Positions 6,331 to 10,180 of a stretch of DNA of 10,180 nt are shown in pieces; within the stretch, counting starts at the first letter, position 1, and every line of letters starts with the position of its first letter. The notes beneath the pieces were generated by a model. The model did no database searches. It was not told the origin of the DNA and saw only the letters and a program-made list of their open reading frames with translations. The DNA comes from an uncultured bacterium. Its GTDB lineage: Bacteria > Bacteroidota > Bacteroidia > Bacteroidales > Marinifilaceae. The stretch lies in NCBI GenBank assembly GCA_905215395.1, contig CAJMQA010000108.1, forward strand, positions 1 to 10,180. The letters run 5' to 3'. The position numbers were made by a program, and so were the translations under genes.

Positions 6331-6912
6331 TTATTTTTGTAATTTATTCAGGATTGAAAGTATTTGTCCGATGACCATGTGGTCATCATCGTTGTATATG
6401 ATAAAATCCGATCGTTTGCATTTTTCAGTCTCATCGAGTTGATTTTGTATTCTTTTCTGTATGGCCTCCGGTGAGGATTTATCGCGTCTGGCCACCCTCC
6501 GGATTCGTTCCTCCCGGGAAGCTGTGACACATATGATTTGGTCAAAGAAAGTGTCCAGATGAGCTTCGAACAGGATGGCTGATTCGAAAAATAACAGTTG
6601 GCTGCTTTGATTGTGTGTCCATTGCCGGAAGTTTGCCATGACTCTGGGATGCACAATACTATTGACCCGGGCTAATGCTTCAGGATTTTCGAAAATGATC
6701 CCGGCTAAAAGTGTTTTATTGAGTATGCCGTCACCGGTGTAAATTTCATCCCCGAAGTATTGCTGCATTTCCTTGCGGATTTCCGGATGAGTGTTCATCA
6801 GATAGGAAGCTTGGGTGTCTGCAATGTATACCGGAAAGTCCATTGCTTTTAAAATCCGGGCAATGGTACTTTTACCGGAACCTATTCCTCCTGTAATACC
6901 AATTGATAGCAT
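6331..6912 (-). CDS. coaE: Dephospho-CoA kinase
   Basis: CoaE catalyses the last step of coenzyme A synthesis, phosphorylating the 3'-hydroxyl of dephospho-CoA with ATP in the cytoplasm. The 193-residue protein has the normal length for the family. It opens with the P-loop GITGGIGSGKST (residues 5-16). Family blocks follow: an acidic substrate residue near YIADTQA (29-35), VHPRV (88-92), FESAILFE (109-116), and the Arg-rich lid SREERIRRVARR (132-143). The ATG at 6912 lies one base after the ybbR stop (6914), so translation is probably coupled. Finding coaE downstream of yajC and a YbbR protein agrees with an order that I recall as common in Bacteroidota. Confidence 0.96.
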   Translation of the reverse strand: MLSIGITGGIGSGKSTIARILKAMDFPVYIADTQASYLMNTHPEIRKEMQQYFGDEIYTGDGILNKTLLAGIIFENPEALARVNSIVHPRVMANFRQWTHNQSSQLLFFESAILFEAHLDTFFDQIICVTASREERIRRVARRDKSSPEAIQKRIQNQLDETEKCKRSDFIIYNDDDHMVIGQILSILNKLQK

Positions 6913-6913
6913 C

Positions 6914-7903
6914 TTATTTCCTTTCTATGATGTATTCCACTTTTTGTGGTGAAAAAGACAGGTTCTTAATAAAAGCGGGAACTTTTTCCATTTTAATTTC
7001 CAGATAAGGACTGTCATTTGTTTTCGGATAATCTACAGCAAAGACAAAATCACTATTGGAAACTTTATCGTACTTGCTCAAACCGATTTCATAACTGATG
7101 GCAACATTGGTAGGAAAAAGTCGGATGATCAAGGAATCGGGTACATGAAGCGGGACGATAGGCAAGGTACGTTTGGCTTCTGTAAATTGTTCCACCTGAA
7201 GATATACTTCGATTTTGGTATCCTGAAAATGACAATCCGGCATTTCGGATAATCCGGTTGTTTCTTTCGTATCTTTGCTGAGGTTTTTCAGAACGATAGC
7301 TTGGGTCGGTATTCCCTGGAGAGTATCGATGAAGGGAGCTGGTCCGCTGATCCGGATGCTGTCCGGGGCAACGGTAATTTTGTTCAGTATATATTGTCTT
7401 TTCAGGGTATAGTTTACGACCGGAATAACGGGAACCATTTTACTGACCGAATTGGCTAGTTTGAATACTATTTCTTCCGGGGTAATATTGTTTAATTTTA
7501 TATCTGTACTCAATTGATTGCTGATTTTGTCCTTGATGTCGTTGGTATTCAGAGTGAATTCCAGCATACCATTCTTTTCCTTGGCATGTCCACGGTAGGA
7601 ACTGACATTTAAAGTAATGGGCAGAAAAGAAGTACGGATACGGTGTCCCAGAAGGGCGAATCCTTTGGCTTTTACTTCAAGCTGAATCTTACTGGGTAAT
7701 TGAATGACCGGATATTTATCCTCCGGAAAATTGGTATATTTTACCGGATAGGAAATATCTGAGGTATAGTCTTTGTTCAGGGCATTCAGAAACCAGAGAA
7801 TAGAAGCAATCACGACGCAGATGAGATAGGTAATGATATTTCTATTCAAACGGACTTCTTTCAGTTTTTTTAATCTTTGAAGTGTAGCTTTCAGTTCAGA
7901 CAT
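6914..7903 (-). CDS. YbbR/CdaR-like domain membrane protein
   Basis: This 329-residue protein has a basic, helical N-terminus, one transmembrane segment at about residues 23-41 (IITYLICVVIASILWFLNA), and a long extracytoplasmic part with YbbR-type beta repeats. Repeat-like blocks include SYPVKYTNFP, PVIPVVNYTL followed by VAPDSIRISGP (the most typical YbbR block), and LPIVPLHVPDS. In Firmicutes the YbbR protein CdaR regulates the diadenylate cyclase CdaA encoded beside it. No cyclase gene is visible here, so that role cannot be assumed. I start at the ATG at 7903; the longer reading from a TTG at 7945 would begin inside the hairpin stem and adds an atypical 14 residues. It is one base from coaE and follows yajC across the hairpin. 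Confidence 0.85.
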   Translation of the reverse strand: MSELKATLQRLKKLKEVRLNRNIITYLICVVIASILWFLNALNKDYTSDISYPVKYTNFPEDKYPVIQLPSKIQLEVKAKGFALLGHRIRTSFLPITLNVSSYRGHAKEKNGMLEFTLNTNDIKDKISNQLSTDIKLNNITPEEIVFKLANSVSKMVPVIPVVNYTLKRQYILNKITVAPDSIRISGPAPFIDTLQGIPTQAIVLKNLSKDTKETTGLSEMPDCHFQDTKIEVYLQVEQFTEAKRTLPIVPLHVPDSLIIRLFPTNVAISYEIGLSKYDKVSNSDFVFAVDYPKTNDSPYLEIKMEKVPAFIKNLSFSPQKVEYIIERK

Positions 7904-7932
7904 ATAGAGAGGATATTGCACAGTAAACAGGA

Positions 7933-7990
7933 GCTGAAAATGCAAAGTAATAAAGCTGCAGCTTTATACTTTGCATTTAGGTTTTTCAGC
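7933..7990. terminator. Long near-perfect hairpin between yajC and ybbR
   Basis: AAATGCAAAGTA (7938-7949), one bulged A, then TAAAGC (7951-7956) pair with GCTTTA (7961-7966) and TACTTTGCATTT (7967-7978) around a TGCA loop: 18 base pairs in all. GCTGA (7933-7937) and TCAGC (7986-7990) can extend the stem beyond an internal loop. It starts two bases after the yajC stop. The following T-run is short (ATTTTC), so it is a partial terminator or an RNA-stabilising/processing stem rather than a strong stop. Its symmetry means it could act on both strands. Confidence 0.6.
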
Positions 7991-7992
7991 AT

Positions 7993-8304
7993 TTATTTCG
8001 CCGGAGCAGCATCTGTCATATCTTTGATCACTGCTGATTTGTCAATTTTCAGACGTACTTGTCCTTCCACTTCCATGATGATATAGTAATCCTGGATCTC
8101 CATAACTTTTCCGTAGATGCCGCCGGTAGTTACAACCTTATCGCCTTTTTTCAGAGAGTCACGGAAATTTTTCAGTTCTTTCTGTCTTTTCATTTGTGGC
8201 CGGATCATAAAGAACCAGAAAACGACAATGATCAGGATTAAAGGTAAAAAGCTCATCAGCCCGTTACCGGCTTGTTGTTGCAATACAATAAATAATGCGT
8301 TCAT
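7993..8304 (-). CDS. yajC: Preprotein translocase subunit YajC
   Basis: YajC is a small inner-membrane protein associated with SecDF and the SecYEG translocon. The 103-residue protein has one transmembrane helix (about residues 17-34, FLPLILIIVVFWFFMIRP), the conserved RPQMKRQKE stretch just after it (35-43), and the cytoplasmic YajC core GDKVVTTGGIYGKV (54-67), with MEVEGQVRLKIDKSAV further on. Length and order are standard. It starts 37 bases after the DUF1573 stop; that gap is AT-rich and shows no clear promoter. The yajC, ybbR-like, coaE order is one I recall as frequent in Bacteroidota, which supports a shared operon. Confidence 0.96.
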   Translation of the reverse strand: MNALFIVLQQQAGNGLMSFLPLILIIVVFWFFMIRPQMKRQKELKNFRDSLKKGDKVVTTGGIYGKVMEIQDYYIIMEVEGQVRLKIDKSAVIKDMTDAAPAK

Positions 8305-8341
8305 AATTTTACGAGTTAATTTGATTTAGTATTAAATTGTT

Positions 8342-8746
8342 TTATTCTTTTACATTGGCAGTGAAACTCAGTGTTACCTGTTTTTCCGGAATGTTTGCAA
8401 ATATACTGATTTCTTTGTATTGTTTACCGTATCTGCCGGCAGAGTTAAAGGCTATTTCTATTTTTCCTTCTTCACCGGGACGCAAAGGTTCTTTATCATA
8501 ACTGACAGTCGTACATCCGCATCCGCTATCGATATTTTTAATGATCAGATTTTGGTTACCACTGTTCTTGAAGTAATAAGTGTGTGTAACAATTTCTCCT
8601 TCAGTGATATTTCCGAAATTCCAGTTCTTTTTTGTCCACTCGATTTGAGTATCGGCAACCTGGGAATTTTGTGTATTTTGACTTTTCCCACGGCAGGATA
8701 TTGCTATAAAGCTCAGGAATATGAAATATAAAATGATATTTTTCAT
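8342..8746 (-). CDS. DUF1573 domain lipoprotein
   Basis: This 134-residue secreted protein has a signal peptide (hydrophobic residues 4-17) ending in a lipobox-like AISC (Cys18), so it is probably lipid-anchored in the envelope. The remainder is one DUF1573 domain, an Ig-like beta sandwich: WNFGNITEGE (42-51), then TYYFKNSGNQNLIIKNID, the hallmark SGCGCT (74-79), and LRPGEEGKIEIAFNSAGR. DUF1573 proteins are abundant in Bacteroidota and their job is not established. The CGC pair might form a disulfide or bind metal; that is inference. It begins one base after the AMP nucleosidase stop, so it is translated in the same operon. Confidence 0.88.
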   Translation of the reverse strand: MKNIILYFIFLSFIAISCRGKSQNTQNSQVADTQIEWTKKNWNFGNITEGEIVTHTYYFKNSGNQNLIIKNIDSGCGCTTVSYDKEPLRPGEEGKIEIAFNSAGRYGKQYKEISIFANIPEKQVTLSFTANVKE

Positions 8747-8747
8747 T

Positions 8748-9521
8748 TTAAAAAATCAGATGTTTGACAGAATAATTTTTATCCCGGATATTCGCCAGTA
8801 CTTCAATGCCGATTTCCAAATGTTCTCTAACGAAATTCTGAGTAACTTGTTTGTCTGATTCCGCTGTTTTTATACCTTCGGAAATCATCGGGCGGTCAGA
8901 AACCAGTAATAAAGCCCCTGTGGGGATCCGATTCGCGAAACCAACAGTGAAAATGGTGGCTGTTTCCATATCAACAGCCATAGCCCGGGTTGTTCTGAGG
9001 TATTCTTTGAATCGGTCATCATATTCCCAGACACGGCGGTTGGTGGTATAAATCACTCCGGTGTAGTACTGACGTCCATGATTAGTGATTGCCTTGGAAC
9101 AGGCTTTCTGAATACTGAATGCCGGTAATGCCGGTACTTCGTGAGGCAAATAATCGTCGGAAGTTCCTTCTCCTTTGATGGCTGCGATGGGAAGGATATA
9201 ATCGCCTACAGAGTTTTTGTCTTTAATGCCTCCGCATTTTCCGATAAAAAGGACGGCTTCGGGCTCAATGGCAGACAGGAGATCTAATACGGTCGCAGCA
9301 TTCGGACTCCCCATTCCGAAGTTGATAAGGGTGATGCCATTATAGGATACACTGGGCATGGTTTTGTCTTCTCCGATGATCGGTACCTGATAGGTTTCCG
9401 AAAATAATTCCAGGTAATATTCAAAGTTGGTTAATAAGATATATTTCGAAAAATCTTTCAGTTCCCGGCCTGTATATCTGGGTAACCAATTGTCGACAAT
9501 TTCTTTTTTAGTTTTCATCAA
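8748..9521 (-). CDS. amn: AMP nucleosidase (short Bacteroidota form)
   Basis: This is a 257-residue enzyme of the PNP/UDP phosphorylase superfamily, matching the short AMP nucleosidase-like family of Bacteroidota. It would hydrolyse AMP to adenine and ribose 5-phosphate, a purine-balance step. Motifs include FGMGSPNAATV (68-78) for phosphate/ribose binding, IGKCGGI (93-99), the ribose-contacting VDMETATIF (183-191), and SDRPM (208-212) holding the base-binding Asp. Proteobacterial Amn is nearly twice as long because of an extra N-terminal domain that is absent here. A general nucleoside phosphorylase is the alternative. The start MMKTKK leaves two adjacent ATGs; either is possible. It heads the minus-strand cluster and diverges from queA. 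Confidence 0.88.
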   Translation of the reverse strand: MMKTKKEIVDNWLPRYTGRELKDFSKYILLTNFEYYLELFSETYQVPIIGEDKTMPSVSYNGITLINFGMGSPNAATVLDLLSAIEPEAVLFIGKCGGIKDKNSVGDYILPIAAIKGEGTSDDYLPHEVPALPAFSIQKACSKAITNHGRQYYTGVIYTTNRRVWEYDDRFKEYLRTTRAMAVDMETATIFTVGFANRIPTGALLLVSDRPMISEGIKTAESDKQVTQNFVREHLEIGIEVLANIRDKNYSVKHLIF

Positions 9522-9559
9522 TTCTGTAGCTTTCGTTTTAGTCTTTAGCTTTTACTTCC

Positions 9560-9567
9560 TATCTTTG
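9560..9567 (+). promoter_or_regulatory. Likely -7 box of the queA promoter
   Basis: TATCTTTG matches TAnnTTTG exactly and lies 50 bases upstream of the queA ATG. The -33 region is only T-rich (TTTTA 19 bases upstream) with no clear TTTG. It sits within the 96-base divergent gap and faces away from the amn promoter. Confidence 0.6.
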
Positions 9568-9586
9568 TCCGTTTTTAATGATGATA

Positions 9587-9617
9587 TAAAAGTAGGACAT
9601 TCCTGCCAAATGACAAA
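9587..9617 (-). promoter_or_regulatory. Likely promoter of the amn-yajC-coaE cluster
   Basis: On the minus strand a -33 TTTG (9617-9614) is followed, after exactly 19 bases, by TACTTTTA (9594-9587), a one-mismatch fit to TAnnTTTG. The -33 box abuts the queA start codon at 9618. The spacing agrees with the Bacteroidota consensus, which makes this better than either element alone would be. Confidence 0.5.
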
Positions 9618-10180
9618 ATGAAAATGGAAATAGCATTGGACGAAATCAAAAATATACGGATCGAAGATTTTACCTATGAATTACCGGACGGACGAATTGC
9701 TAAATTTCCCCTGGCGGAACGTGAAGCCTCTAAATTATTGTTCTATCAGGATGGTGAAATTCAGGAAAAGCGTTTTTCTGATGTCCGGGAGATCCTCCGG
9801 AAAGGACAAACTCTGATATTCAATAATACCAAGGTGATACATGCCCGGATTTTATTTCGGAAATCGACAGGAGCTATGATTGAGGTGTTTTGTCTGGAAC
9901 CCTTTCAACCGGTAGACTATGCTCAGAACTTTGCAGCCCGGGAGGAGTGTGACTGGAGTTGTATGGTCGGTAACCTGAAGAAATGGAAAGAGGGGGTCAT
10001 TGAATGCCGTTTTAGTTGGGACGGACAGGAGGGGGCGTTGAAAGCTGAAAAACGGGAACAGCAGAACGGAGAGGTGATTGTACATTTCAGTTGGGATCAG
10101 GATCTTTCGTTTAGCGAAGTTCTGGAGGCCTGTGGACGTATTCCTATTCCTCCTTATCTGAACCGGGAGGCGGAAGAATC
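9618..10180 (+). CDS. queA: tRNA preQ1(34) S-adenosylmethionine ribosyltransferase-isomerase, 3' truncated
   Basis: QueA moves the ribosyl part of S-adenosylmethionine onto preQ1 at tRNA wobble position 34, making epoxyqueuosine. The window holds the first 187 codons of roughly 350-420; the rest lies beyond the right edge. Visible family blocks are FTYELPDGRIAKFPLAERE (residues 18-36), ASKLL (37-41), FNNTKVIHARI (68-78), TGAMIEVF (84-91) and CGRIPIPPYLNR (about 171-182). The frame is open throughout. ATG at 9618 is used; a second in-frame ATG at 9624 would drop two residues. A 3-codon ORF (ATG at 9610) ends in a TGA overlapping the queA ATG. It is the only plus-strand gene here, diverging from amn. 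Confidence 0.95.
   Translation, partial: MKMEIALDEIKNIRIEDFTYELPDGRIAKFPLAEREASKLLFYQDGEIQEKRFSDVREILRKGQTLIFNNTKVIHARILFRKSTGAMIEVFCLEPFQPVDYAQNFAAREECDWSCMVGNLKKWKEGVIECRFSWDGQEGALKAEKREQQNGEVIVHFSWDQDLSFSEVLEACGRIPIPPYLNREAEE

Noticed and set aside
6914..7903. Assigning the YbbR-like protein as CdaR of a c-di-AMP system.
   Set aside because: No diadenylate cyclase or GlmM gene is adjacent; only the domain similarity supports it.
7904..7945. Fourteen-residue extension of the YbbR-like protein from a TTG at 7945.
   Set aside because: It would begin inside the long hairpin and precedes a good ATG followed by a normal basic N-terminus and membrane helix.
7933..7990. Long palindrome as an insertion-sequence end or phage attachment site.
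   Set aside because: There is no transposase, integrase, target duplication or second copy in the window, and the position just after a stop codon suits an RNA hairpin.

Overview
The window looks like a chromosomal stretch of a gut-type Bacteroidota (Bacteroidales). Several things point that way: a GH92 alpha-mannosidase lipoprotein, DUF5606 and DUF1573 proteins, the short AMP nucleosidase typical of this phylum, promoters with TAnnTTTG -7 boxes, and starts without Shine-Dalgarno sites. The AT-moderate composition and gene content would fit a relative of Odoribacter or Butyricimonas, but that placement is a guess. All genes except the last lie on the minus strand. I see no tRNA, rRNA, CRISPR array, insertion sequence or phage gene.

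Right to left, in transcription order. (1) At 9522-9617 two promoters diverge. One drives queA (plus strand, cut by the window end). The other drives a tight minus-strand housekeeping cluster: AMP nucleosidase, a DUF1573 lipoprotein, YajC, a YbbR/CdaR-like membrane protein, CoaE and a TerB-DnaJ co-chaperone (9521 down to 5587). A long near-perfect hairpin lies between yajC and ybbR. (2) DUF5606 (5077-5487) has its own likely promoter. It ends in a terminator-like hairpin whose U-tract stops only six bases before the start codon of trmN6, a tRNA m6A37 methyltransferase (4316-5011). (3) A leader region without a recognised gene (4010-4315) holds a perfect TAnnTTTG box, an operator-like inverted repeat, an 8-codon leader ORF and an intrinsic terminator. 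It precedes a four-gene run: ROK sugar kinase, GH92 mannosidase lipoprotein, an IspD/TarI-type cytidylyltransferase and UDP-galactopyranose mutase (cut by the window start).

The right half is conserved cell biology: tRNA queuosine, purine salvage, Sec translocon, CoA synthesis and chaperoning. The left operon is the accessory part. It joins glycan breakdown (GH92 plus a hexose kinase) to activated-sugar supply for surface polysaccharide (a CDP-alditol-type cytidylyltransferase plus UDP-galactofuranose). Its leader looks like a transcription attenuator. I see no clearly new defence or mobile system. The most interesting signals are the attenuator-like leader, the cytidylyltransferase whose motifs resemble the polysaccharide (TarI/Bcs1) branch more than true IspD, and the terminator placed right before the trmN6 start codon.
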